A stretch of DNA of 7,909 nucleotides from Coriobacteriaceae bacterium AM100-PB1-1D-6A. GTDB taxonomy: Bacteria; Actinomycetota; Coriobacteriia; Coriobacteriales; Coriobacteriaceae. Numbering within the stretch: position 1 is the first letter of the stretch; every line of letters starts with the position of its first letter. Under the pieces are notes generated by a model. The model had not been told where the DNA came from, did no database searches, and saw only the letters and a list, made by a program, of their open reading frames with translations. Location of the stretch: positions 1 to 7,909 of the forward strand of contig JAQDNC010000024.1 of the NCBI GenBank assembly GCA_027660625.1, in the 5' to 3' direction. The position numbers were made by a program, and so were the translations under genes. Below, piece by piece: positions 1 to 7,237 of the stretch.

Positions 1-28
1 AGAAGAGGACGGGGCCGGAGACGGCTAA
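1..28 (+). CDS. Possible 3' end of a convergent plus-strand gene (partial)
   Basis: Read on the plus strand from base 2, the window opens with codons for EEDGAGDG followed by a TAA stop at 26-28. The stretch is GC-rich (18 of the first 25 bases are G/C), and the sequence becomes AT-rich right after the stop. That is what the tail of a host gene converging on the glycan cluster would look like. An acidic, glycine-rich C-terminus is common but says nothing about function. Only eight codons are visible, so this could equally be non-coding. No minus-strand start codon is visible in bases 1-58, so a further operon gene beginning here is not supported. Confidence 0.3.
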
Positions 29-58
29 ATCAATTTGCGAAAGAATCTTGACGGTACC

Positions 59-1768
59 TCAGCTGCAAAGTAATGAATTCAATGAAGCGACAATACGCTT
101 CTCCAAATACTTTGACTCATCATTGGTTGCCCCCTTGACGAACTCATAAATTTTAATTTTCGGTTCAGTACCAGACGGTCGAACAATAACGTAAGAGCCG
201 CCCTCAAGATTAAATCGGATTACGTTGCTTGGAGGCAGTGTTTGTCTTGAGTCCCCAGGGAGATCGTTAATCACCGGCATTTGAATACCCGACTGATAAT
301 CAACGATTTCCACAATCGTTTTTCCACCCAAATCAAAGGGAGGTTCGGAACGGATGGCGTTCATTACGTTTGTCATTTGAGCCATCGCATCAGGGCCGTC
401 AAATTGGATATTAATCTGACGATCAATCCAATAACCATGCTCGAAATATAGATCTTGCATCACTTGGAATAGATCTTTGCCACGCTGTTTCCACCATGCA
501 GCAGCCTCACATGCAAGCATGGTGGAAACAATTCCGCATTTGTCACGAACATGAGTTCCCGAAAGATATCCGCAACTCTCTTCGAACCCCATAAGGAAAT
601 CAGATTCTCGGCCTTCGGATTCAAGTAAAGCAATTTGTTCGCCAATAAACTTAAAGCCGGTCAACGTTCGACGTAGCTGAAAGCCGTACTTCAAGGCAAT
701 ATCATTAGCCATTGAGCCCGAAACAATTGACGTACAAGCAACCTTATGAGACATATCGCATTCATACTCAGACTTACGACGAGCCAGGTAATCAAGCAAG
801 ACTAAACCAAGCTCATTCCCCGTCAGCTGCTTCCATTCCCCACGGTGGTCGACGGCAACACCAATTCGATCACAATCTGGATCAGTTGCAATCAAAATAT
901 CGCAGCGACTACCTTTAGCAAGCAGAAGACCAAGCTTCATGGCATCGGCATTTTCAGGATTTGGCTTTGGACATGTTGGGAAATTACCGTCAGCTCTTTC
1001 CTGCTGCGGGACAACATGAACATCTTTAACAAAGATATCCTTCATTATTCGTTTGCATAAATTCAACCCGGTGCCGTTGAGGGGTGAATATGCAACTGTC
1101 AAATCACTACAGTCAACGCGAGTCGACACGCGAAGCGTGCTTTTGATGAAAGAATCGAGAACATCTTCCGAAACATATGATATCAATCCGTGAGTAACCG
1201 CATTATCAAAACTGATAGCAGGCTCAACCGTAAAAGGGTCAATAGCATCAATAGCTTTTTGAACATTGTTGCACAAATCAATAGTAGCTTGGCAACCATC
1301 TGACCCATAGACCTTATATCCATTGTATTCTTTAGGGTTATGGGACGCCGTGATGACCACCCCCGCTGAGCAGTTCAGCTCGCGTACAGTATAGGAAAGC
1401 ACGGGAGTAGGTTGTATGGATTCGTAGTAATGGACCTTTATGCCACTTGAAGCCAGTATCTCAGCCGTTCTACGCGAAAATAATTCGCTGCAAAGTCGCG
1501 AGTCGCGGGCAATTGCAACCGAGGGGCTTTCAAAATGTTCTAGCAAATAATTTGCCAAACCTTGGCTAGCAGCACCAATCGTCCAAATATTCATATGATC
1601 GAGACCCATTCCGAGCTTTGCCCGAAGTCCTCCGGTGCCAAATTTCAGTTTGTTGAAAAATCCAGAATAATTCTCCACCTGAGCGCGGCACAACTCATCA
1701 ACGGATTTCACATCAGCCGAATCAATAGTATTAAGCCATTTTTCATACTCGGCTTTTGGGTCGAACAT
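59..1768 (-). CDS. manB: Phosphomannomutase / phosphoglucomutase (PGM2-like phosphohexomutase)
   Basis: This 569-aa cytosolic enzyme of the alpha-D-phosphohexomutase superfamily should interconvert hexose-6-phosphate and hexose-1-phosphate. All four family signatures are visible: the phosphoserine loop TASHNP at 140-145 (Ser142 as phosphoryl carrier), the metal-binding loop DPDCDR at 296-301, the sugar-specificity loop GFEESCGY at 394-401, and the phosphate-binding loop RPSGTEPK at 530-537. The N-terminal FGTGGLRAKLGMG (43-55) and the length near 570 aa fit the PGM2/PgcA-like branch rather than the roughly 450-aa ManB/AlgC branch. Sequence alone cannot separate mannose from glucose preference. 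Its place directly after manC and in a GDP-mannose cluster argues for phosphomannomutase, making mannose-1-P for ManC. The ATG at 1768 follows the manC stop by 14 bases. It is the last gene visible in the operon and appears intact. Confidence 0.9.
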   Translation of the reverse strand: MFDPKAEYEKWLNTIDSADVKSVDELCRAQVENYSGFFNKLKFGTGGLRAKLGMGLDHMNIWTIGAASQGLANYLLEHFESPSVAIARDSRLCSELFSRRTAEILASSGIKVHYYESIQPTPVLSYTVRELNCSAGVVITASHNPKEYNGYKVYGSDGCQATIDLCNNVQKAIDAIDPFTVEPAISFDNAVTHGLISYVSEDVLDSFIKSTLRVSTRVDCSDLTVAYSPLNGTGLNLCKRIMKDIFVKDVHVVPQQERADGNFPTCPKPNPENADAMKLGLLLAKGSRCDILIATDPDCDRIGVAVDHRGEWKQLTGNELGLVLLDYLARRKSEYECDMSHKVACTSIVSGSMANDIALKYGFQLRRTLTGFKFIGEQIALLESEGRESDFLMGFEESCGYLSGTHVRDKCGIVSTMLACEAAAWWKQRGKDLFQVMQDLYFEHGYWIDRQINIQFDGPDAMAQMTNVMNAIRSEPPFDLGGKTIVEIVDYQSGIQMPVINDLPGDSRQTLPPSNVIRFNLEGGSYVIVRPSGTEPKIKIYEFVKGATNDESKYLEKRIVASLNSLLCS

Positions 1769-1778
1769 TAAAACATAG

Positions 1779-1784
1779 CTCCTT
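1779..1784 (-). promoter_or_regulatory. Ribosome binding site of the phosphomannomutase gene, overlapping the manC stop
   Basis: On the minus strand an AAGGAG motif lies 10 bases upstream of the ATG at 1768, and its first two bases are the last two of the manC TAA stop (1785-1783). This fixes the phosphomannomutase start, since the nearer upstream ATG runs straight into a TAA, and it suggests translational coupling with manC. Confidence 0.75.
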
Positions 1785-2787
1785 AAATAAGAGATACGAG
1801 TTCTTTTAGACGAGGGCTCTGTTCCTTAGAACAGACCAAGATCCCGTCAACGGTAGCAACGACAACTGCATCGTTTATACCAGAAACGATTAGCGGAATA
1901 TCGAGCTCATTGATAACATGCGTATTCTCGCAGGTAGAAGAATCAAGCACAGTATGCCCACTCTTGCGATCCGCCATCTCGGCGGAAAGCGTATTCCACG
2001 TACCAAGATCTGCCCATGGACCAGAATACGGCACTACCGCAATTGAATCAGCGTTTTCAACAACTTCGTAATCAAAAGAATTAATCGGAAGCTCAGAATA
2101 CCGTGCCCTCAGGTCGGCAAAATCCTGATATGAACCATAATTATTAATTATGTTAAGCACATAGCCGAGCTTAAATCCGAAAACGCAGTTATTCCAAAGT
2201 GCACCTTTAGAAATTAAATCAGCAGCCGTACCAGAATCGGGCTTCTCAATAAATCTTTCTACTAAACGAGGAGAGCCAGTGGACGAACTGGGGACAATAT
2301 AGCCATATTTTTCAGAAGGATAGGTCGGCTCGGCACCCAGAAGACATATATCTGCCACATTATTTTTCACAGCTGCGGCAACATCAACTATGCGATCGAA
2401 ATATGAATCGTCTACATATGAATCAATAGGCAAAACAATAACAACGTCATCATTATCTATGCCCTGAACACTATGCAAATGCTCGCACGCAAGCATAATA
2501 GCGGGAGCAGTGTCACGACGCTCTGGCTCAACTACAACTTTACAGTCAGCCCCTACTTGCAGCCGAAGGATACGCTCTTGAGAGGCACAAGTCGCAACTG
2601 TAATATCTGCTTGAGGAATCGTGCGCTCAATTTGAGCAAAAGTACGCTGCACCATGGATACGTGATTGCCGCATTCATCCCTAAGCACTTTAAGAAACTG
2701 CTTAGACCGAGAGTCGTTTGACAAGGGCCAGAGTCGTGTCCCGGATCCACCAGAAAGCAAGACGATATAAATGGAATTCAAGTACAT
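1783..2787 (-). CDS. manC: Mannose-1-phosphate guanylyltransferase (short form, no isomerase domain)
   Basis: This nucleotidyltransferase should join mannose-1-P and GTP to make GDP-mannose, the substrate of the Gmd encoded upstream. Counting from the ATG at 2787 (334 aa), the visible motifs are: the nucleotide-binding loop GGSGTRLWPLS at 13-23, EPERRDTAPA at 87-96, a metal/nucleotide site LPIDSYVD at 119-126, GYI at 162-164, FIEKP at 179-183, WNNCVFGF at 198-205, FDYEVVE at 238-244 and PWADLGTW at 257-264. At about 334 aa it lacks the C-terminal cupin-type phosphomannose isomerase domain of bifunctional ManC/AlgA, so mannose-6-P must come from a separate isomerase. The LPIDSYVD loop differs from the LPADH form usual in ManC. 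A GTG at 2799 would add four residues, but it has no Shine-Dalgarno at workable spacing, while the ATG at 2787 does. The gene lies about 78 bases after the flippase stop, the largest gap in the cluster. Confidence 0.88.
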   Translation of the reverse strand: MYLNSIYIVLLSGGSGTRLWPLSNDSRSKQFLKVLRDECGNHVSMVQRTFAQIERTIPQADITVATCASQERILRLQVGADCKVVVEPERRDTAPAIMLACEHLHSVQGIDNDDVVIVLPIDSYVDDSYFDRIVDVAAAVKNNVADICLLGAEPTYPSEKYGYIVPSSSTGSPRLVERFIEKPDSGTAADLISKGALWNNCVFGFKLGYVLNIINNYGSYQDFADLRARYSELPINSFDYEVVENADSIAVVPYSGPWADLGTWNTLSAEMADRKSGHTVLDSSTCENTHVINELDIPLIVSGINDAVVVATVDGILVCSKEQSPRLKELVSLI

Positions 2788-2796
2788 AAAAGTGAA

Positions 2797-2802
2797 CACC
2801 CT
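2797..2802 (-). promoter_or_regulatory. Ribosome binding site deciding the manC start
   Basis: The minus strand reads AGGGTG here, 9 bases before the ATG at 2787. It is a moderate purine-rich match to a Shine-Dalgarno. The alternative GTG start at 2799 overlaps this motif and has no purine-rich site 5-10 bases further upstream. The ATG is therefore preferred, shortening the open frame by four codons. Confidence 0.5.
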
Positions 2803-2865
2803 ATCTATAAGGAAAAACCGATTGAACCATTAACAAACTCTCAACTATCCTTCTCAGCTCAACAT

Positions 2866-4110
2866 TCAATGCTTGAACTTTAAATTAGATTTAAGGCGCT
2901 GATAAAAAAAGGACAACGCTATTAACATTCCGACAGAATAGCTAACAATAACAGCAATGCTAACACCGTTGGCGCCAAATCGGCTAATAAGAGAGGCGGA
3001 ACACAGATACGAAATTAGCAAAGCGGCTGAAGTGGCAATAAATGAACCCCGAATCTCTCGAATAAGGATTAATAAATCGTAGGAAAATGCAAAGATTGTG
3101 GTAAACGCAGTTGCAATAATTGCAGGAATAAGCAAATCCAATCCCTGAGAAATTGATGAGCCAAATACGGCCCGCAAAAGGTTATCTCCAAAGAGAGAGC
3201 AAAAAACAACGGCAAGCAAGGTGAATAAACAAATGCACGATATAACTTTTCCATAGCGTTGTGCAAATGAAACACACTCGTGCTTGGACCATATCTCAGC
3301 AAATCCAACGAGTAAAGGGCCATATAGATAGGAGGCAGCGGCCTGAACAAGAACCGTAGGCGTTGAAACGGCGGCATAAACACCAAGGGCCTCTGTTCCT
3401 TTTAGCTGGGCAAGCTGCTGCCGAGAAACTGAAACAACAGCTCCGAAAAACACGGCAGTAAGTACAGACGGAAAATACTTTTTAATTAAAGCCAAAGCCT
3501 GATGGAAACTAATGCTAGGAACAATCTTTCCGTAGTTCGAGGCAGAACGAGCATCGAATAGCCAAGTTATGAAGCAGCAGAAAATCGCAAGGGACAGAAA
3601 GGCGTAATTGATCGATAGCCCAAAAAACAAAGGAAGGAGAAACAGCACCAGCCCCCCAAGCCCTCGAATTGCTTGAGATATCCCAATGTAATCCATCCTA
3701 CCCTCTTTTTGCACCATTGCATAAAAAACAGAGCAGAAGGCTTCATCCGCCTTAAACAATAGCCAAAAAATTGCGGAAACAATCAAGCGAGAATTACTCG
3801 TAGACAAGAATAGGTAACCAACAATTGGAATAAAGGCTAAACCTATAGTAATGAACCGAAAAGCGATATATTCAGAGGAAGAATGTTCCTCCCTTAGATC
3901 GGACACTTGAATAGTACGCATATTATATGTAGCAAACGGGTAGTAAATATTACCGACCGACATCGCGAATGCAAGTATACCCGAGTTGGCATAATCATGC
4001 GAAACAAGCACAACCGCAACAGTCATAAGCCATAGGCAGCCTTGATAAAATAGGCATCCAATGGTATTCCAAAGCATATTCTGCTTTACCGAAAGAGAAG
4101 AACCGTTCAA
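2866..4110 (-). CDS. wzx: Wzx-type polysaccharide flippase (MOP superfamily)
   Basis: This 414-aa, very hydrophobic protein is most likely an inner-membrane flippase moving lipid-linked glycan units across the cytoplasmic membrane. Reading hydrophobicity by eye, about twelve membrane segments can be placed, roughly at residues 16-37, 43-63, 87-103, 108-130, 148-165, 168-186, 214-230, 243-268, 287-307, 323-349, 356-376 and 380-402, with a basic C-terminus (RLKSNLKFKH). The number, spacing and length fit the MOP (RfbX/Wzx/MurJ-like) fold. A Wzy polymerase is less likely because no large extracellular loop is seen. The start is TTG at 4110 with GAGG 5 bases upstream. An in-frame ATG at 4077 would leave almost nothing before the first membrane segment and lacks a good ribosome site. 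It starts 20 bases after the glycosyltransferase stop. Flippases diverge quickly, so the family call is firmer than any substrate claim. Confidence 0.82.
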   Translation of the reverse strand: MNGSSLSVKQNMLWNTIGCLFYQGCLWLMTVAVVLVSHDYANSGILAFAMSVGNIYYPFATYNMRTIQVSDLREEHSSSEYIAFRFITIGLAFIPIVGYLFLSTSNSRLIVSAIFWLLFKADEAFCSVFYAMVQKEGRMDYIGISQAIRGLGGLVLFLLPLFFGLSINYAFLSLAIFCCFITWLFDARSASNYGKIVPSISFHQALALIKKYFPSVLTAVFFGAVVSVSRQQLAQLKGTEALGVYAAVSTPTVLVQAAASYLYGPLLVGFAEIWSKHECVSFAQRYGKVISCICLFTLLAVVFCSLFGDNLLRAVFGSSISQGLDLLIPAIIATAFTTIFAFSYDLLILIREIRGSFIATSAALLISYLCSASLISRFGANGVSIAVIVSYSVGMLIALSFFYQRLKSNLKFKH

Positions 4111-4130
4111 AGAAACCTCAAATTGTTGAA

Positions 4131-5192
4131 TTAAAGCAATGATTGATAAAAATCAAAAGTTGAATCAGCCATGAGATCCCAGCTGAAATGACGTGAACGT
4201 TCAAGTCCCGACATAACAATTGAATCAAAGCACGAATCGAAACTACAAAGGCCCTCTATGCGCTCAGCAACAAGCGAAGGGGAAAGTTCGTTGAGAAGAA
4301 TCGCTGAATTACCAGCAACTTCAGGAATAGAGCTTTTATTTAATGCAATGACAGGGCAGCCAGAAGACATGGCTTCCAAAACAGGAATTCCAAATCCTTC
4401 GTATTCCGAAAGATACAATAAAGCGGCAGAAGAATTGTAAAGTCGCGCAACTTCAGCCGAATCCGGATAAGCATACGCAACGTATCTACCCGGAAGTTTC
4501 TTATCCAAATATTCGCTCTCGGCAACAGATAAAGGGGCGCCTACAATCTGAAGAACTACATCGGAACATAACGCAACAGACTCAACAGCTAAATTAAAGT
4601 TCTTATATGAAGCTGACCTGTTACCAACGAATACAACTTTTTTCTCGCGGACAGCTTCATGATAACAATACCGATCAGAATCAAAACCCAAAGGAATCAC
4701 GGTCATTTTTTTATTTATTGATTCTGGGATGATTTTTAGCAAATCGTCTTTAGTGCTATTCGAAATACAGACGATGGCATCTGCATTTTTAACAGCTTTT
4801 TTCATCTGGTTTAACTGGAAATATTTAACTAGTCCAGTGAAATAGTACTCACAGATAAAGTCATAAATAGTGACGACATTGATAGCCCTGTTATTAGACC
4901 CAGTACGAAAATAGGATGAATGCAGGATGCATGGACGGTCAACGCGCACGCTCGTCACTTCATCGATACGCACAGGAAGCCTAGATTGTAAGACTCTATA
5001 CTTTTTAATCTTATCCTCTAGCTCAGAGCGTTGAATATTTGAGCCAGAGTCGAGCCTATCATGGAATACAAGATCGAATAGACCACAGTCCATTGCTCTT
5101 GAAATTAAATTGAACCAATAAATGGAGCCTCCACCCGTTTTCTGAAGGCTAAACACCATATTGTCAAAATCAACCGGAATCAAAGAACTCAT
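4131..5192 (-). CDS. Glycosyltransferase family 4 (GT-B fold)
   Basis: This 353-aa cytosolic or membrane-associated retaining glycosyltransferase probably transfers mannose or the GDP-6-deoxyhexose made by its neighbours to a growing lipid-linked glycan. The C-terminal half carries the GT4 donor site: VFVGNRSASYKNF at 187-199 opens the second Rossmann domain, and the EX7E motif is E265 to E273 (YEGFGIPVLEAMSSGCPVIA from 264), followed by SIPEVAGNSAIL at 288-299. The N-terminus has a glycine-rich acceptor-domain loop (KTGGGSIYW, 18-26) typical of mannosyl/rhamnosyltransferase-like GT4 proteins. No membrane anchor is evident. The ATG at 5192 has only a GGGAG 13 bases upstream, longer than usual. 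An in-frame ATG eleven codons later (5159) is a possible alternative start but has no ribosome site. It is the only glycosyltransferase in the window. The exact donor, acceptor and linkage cannot be read from sequence. Confidence 0.85.
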   Translation of the reverse strand: MSSLIPVDFDNMVFSLQKTGGGSIYWFNLISRAMDCGLFDLVFHDRLDSGSNIQRSELEDKIKKYRVLQSRLPVRIDEVTSVRVDRPCILHSSYFRTGSNNRAINVVTIYDFICEYYFTGLVKYFQLNQMKKAVKNADAIVCISNSTKDDLLKIIPESINKKMTVIPLGFDSDRYCYHEAVREKKVVFVGNRSASYKNFNLAVESVALCSDVVLQIVGAPLSVAESEYLDKKLPGRYVAYAYPDSAEVARLYNSSAALLYLSEYEGFGIPVLEAMSSGCPVIALNKSSIPEVAGNSAILLNELSPSLVAERIEGLCSFDSCFDSIVMSGLERSRHFSWDLMADSTFDFYQSLL

Positions 5193-5227
5193 ATACCGAT
5201 GGCAACTCCCAAGCCGTAAAAAATACT

Positions 5228-6163
5228 TTACTCTAAAAATGAATCATAGATATGGCGGAGTGTGTTCTCTATAGGTTCAACAGCTGACCATTTTAAAAGA
5301 CTCCGGGCTCTAGAACAGTCAGACACAATAAAGGGATTATCAACTGGCCTCAATTTTGATTGATCAACTTTCACCTCAATATTGAAGTCGGAAAATTTAA
5401 TGATGCGATCAAGTAAGTAACTGAGAGGTAGAGATCGTTCTGAGCCGAAATTAAATGGAATTCCACTGAAGTCACTTTCAAGTAGACTACGGTATCCACG
5501 AACAATGTCACTGACAGACGAGATATCGCGAGATACTGAAATATTTCCGACTTTAATGACTCCACTGCGCCCCAGTCGTTGGATTTCTGCGACCTGCTTG
5601 CACCAACCCGGAATCACAAAACGTTCAGATTGACCAACACCAGTATGGTTAAAGGGGCGAGCAATATATACCCTTAGTCCATAGTTAGTGTTATATAAAG
5701 AGGCGATGTTCTCCGCGGACATCTTGGACAAACCGTACGGATTACCCGCATTAAGCAAATCTTCCTCACTCAAAGGTTCATTAGAAGCAGCGTATTCTTC
5801 GGATGAACCGACTAAAAGCACCTTCGACTCTGGAGAAGTCTTACGAACTGCCTCGAGAAGATTTAATGTCCCCATAGCATTGACTTGATAGGTTAGCAAC
5901 GGATTGTCCCACGATGCGGAGACAGAGCTAATAGCAGCAAGATTGACAATACAGTCAGCAGAACTGGCTTCAACGATAGACTTAACACTGTCATAATTGG
6001 TTAAATCAAAAGAGTGATATTCATCGTACCTATCAGGATTCACTGATTTGCTCTGAATGTCAGCTCCAATAACGTGGTAACCATTATTTGCGAATTCATC
6101 TGCTAAATAGGCTCCAACAAAACCGTTGGAGCCTAGCACTAAAACCCTTCCTCTCTGAGGCAT
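5228..6163 (-). CDS. rmd: NAD(P)-dependent SDR, probable GDP-6-deoxy-D-mannose (GDP-D-rhamnose) reductase
   Basis: This 311-aa extended short-chain dehydrogenase/reductase probably reduces the 4-keto group of the Gmd product. Visible motifs are the dinucleotide-binding GSNGFVG at 11-17, the GSSEEYA strand at 119-125 giving the catalytic Ser, and the catalytic YGLSK at 143-147 (Tyr143, Lys147). The substrate-domain signatures RPFNHTGVGQ (169-178), SRDISSVSDI (211-220) and LRPVDNP (271-277) resemble GDP-4-keto-6-deoxymannose reductases (Rmd) more than GDP-L-fucose synthase. The expected product is therefore GDP-D-rhamnose. The C4 epimer, GDP-6-deoxy-D-talose (Tld-type enzyme), cannot be excluded. 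Its ATG overlaps the gmd stop by one base (TAATG), with AAGGAGAAGGG just upstream inside gmd. This tight coupling supports two consecutive steps. The gene appears intact. Confidence 0.75.
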   Translation of the reverse strand: MPQRGRVLVLGSNGFVGAYLADEFANNGYHVIGADIQSKSVNPDRYDEYHSFDLTNYDSVKSIVEASSADCIVNLAAISSVSASWDNPLLTYQVNAMGTLNLLEAVRKTSPESKVLLVGSSEEYAASNEPLSEEDLLNAGNPYGLSKMSAENIASLYNTNYGLRVYIARPFNHTGVGQSERFVIPGWCKQVAEIQRLGRSGVIKVGNISVSRDISSVSDIVRGYRSLLESDFSGIPFNFGSERSLPLSYLLDRIIKFSDFNIEVKVDQSKLRPVDNPFIVSDCSRARSLLKWSAVEPIENTLRHIYDSFLE

Positions 6164-6183
6164 TAAAGCAGGCCCTTCTCCTT
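6163..6183 (-). promoter_or_regulatory. Translational coupling site: gmd stop / rmd-like start with ribosome binding site
   Basis: The minus strand shows a purine-rich AAGGAGAAGGG (6183-6173) inside the last gmd codons. Nine bases later the TAA of gmd shares its last A with the ATG of the reductase gene (TAATG). Ribosomes ending gmd can restart directly, which would keep the dehydratase and reductase in step. Confidence 0.75.
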
Positions 6184-7203
6184 ACGAGCAAGATCGATAT
6201 CGTGCTCAGTCATAATTCTACAAAGTTCCTTGCAAGTCGTCTTTTGTGGATTCCAGCCGAGAACTGACTCCGCCTTTGACGGGTCTCCCCAAAGATTGAC
6301 TACGTCTGTAGGTCGATAAAAGTCGGGATTAATTTTGACGACAGTTTTTCCAGTTGCCTGATTGATTCCAATTTCATTGACGCCCGTGCCCTGCCAAGAA
6401 ATTGAAATGCCAGCGTAATCAAATGCCCACTCAACGAACTCTCGTACACTATGCTGCTTGCCCGTTGCAATAACGAAATCATCGGGCGTCTCCTGCTGAA
6501 GAATGAGCCACATGCATTCAACATAGTCCTTGGCGTAACCCCAGTCTCTAAGGGAATCAAGATTTCCTAGCTCAAGATGATCCTGAAGGCCCTCAGCAAT
6601 TCGTCCGACCGCTCGAGTAATCTTGCGAGTAACAAACGATTCGCCACGACGTTCAGACTCATGATTGAAGAGGATTCCATTCGCAGCGAACATTCCGTAT
6701 GCCTCACGATACTCTTTGATCATCCAGAAGCCATACTGCTTGGCAACTGCATAAGGACTATAGGGATGGAAAGGCGTATTCTCGTTTTGAGGAACTTCTT
6801 CTACTTTCCCGTAAAGCTCAGAAGTAGAAGCCTGATATATTTTACAAGTTTTGTCCATCCCAAGCATATGGACGGCCTCAAGTATCCTCAACACGCCAAT
6901 CGCGTCAATATCTCCGGTATATTCTGCGGCATCAAAAGAAACTCCTACATGAGATTGGGCCGCAAGATTGTAAATCTCAGAAGGCCTAACCTTTGAAATA
7001 ATCCGAATAAGCGAGGATGAATCCGATAAATCGCCATCGTGCAGGTGTAAGCGGGACGAAGACAACAAATGATCAATTCGACCCGTGCCATGAACGGAGC
7101 TCCGGCGAACGATACCATGTACGTCGTAGCCCTTCTCTAAAAGCAATTCGGCAAGATAACTGCCGTCTTGACCAGTAATACCCGTAATTATAGCGCTTTT
7201 CAT
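6163..7203 (-). CDS. gmd: GDP-mannose 4,6-dehydratase
   Basis: This 346-aa NADP-dependent SDR converts GDP-D-mannose to GDP-4-keto-6-deoxy-D-mannose, the branch point to D-rhamnose, L-fucose, 6-deoxytalose, colitose and perosamine. Family hallmarks are clear: [10 protein letters not shown] at 8-17 (cofactor loop), the RRSS segment at 33-36 used for NADP binding and oligomer contacts, QASTSELYG at 124-132 (catalytic Thr127 and Glu129), YAVAK at 151-155 (catalytic Tyr151, Lys155), [17 protein letters not shown] at 178-194 (GDP-mannose binding), and [10 protein letters not shown] at 220-229. The length matches the family. The ATG at 7203 has GAGAGGG 8 bases upstream. It starts 34 bases after the glucosaminidase stop and feeds the following reductase. 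No L-fucose synthase, perosamine or colitose gene is seen here, which narrows the likely product. Confidence 0.97.
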   Translation of the reverse strand: MKSAIITGITGQDGSYLAELLLEKGYDVHGIVRRSSVHGTGRIDHLLSSSRLHLHDGDLSDSSSLIRIISKVRPSEIYNLAAQSHVGVSFDAAEYTGDIDAIGVLRILEAVHMLGMDKTCKIYQASTSELYGKVEEVPQNENTPFHPYSPYAVAKQYGFWMIKEYREAYGMFAANGILFNHESERRGESFVTRKITRAVGRIAEGLQDHLELGNLDSLRDWGYAKDYVECMWLILQQETPDDFVIATGKQHSVREFVEWAFDYAGISISWQGTGVNEIGINQATGKTVVKINPDFYRPTDVVNLWGDPSKAESVLGWNPQKTTCKELCRIMTEHDIDLARKEKGLL

Positions 7204-7237
7204 TTCAAAATCCCTCTCATGATTTAAATTGCCATTA

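Noticed and set aside
14..25. GCCG-GAGA-CGGC inverted repeat downstream of the phosphomannomutase stop, a possible terminator
   Set aside because: The stem is only four base pairs. On the minus strand it is followed by a mixed pyrimidine stretch, not a T tract. It also lies in a GC-rich patch better read as a plus-strand coding tail.
2788..2865. Possible internal promoter or small gene in the gap between the flippase and manC genes
   Set aside because: TTGAGA- and TATAGA-like hexamers occur on the minus strand, but no pair has 16-18 base spacing. The only open frame after the flippase stop is a few codons long. A small TTCAA-GCA-TTGAA hairpin at the flippase end is too weak to call.
5228..6163. 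Reductase as GDP-L-fucose synthase (fcl)
   Set aside because: Motifs I associate with Fcl in its substrate domain are not seen, while RPFNHTGVGQ, SRDISSVSDI and LRPVDNP match the Rmd-type pattern. Kept only as a distant alternative.
6577..6996. 139-codon open frame on the plus strand opposite gmd
   Set aside because: It lies wholly antisense to a gmd gene with every family motif intact, has no recognisable domain, and has no operon context on the plus strand.
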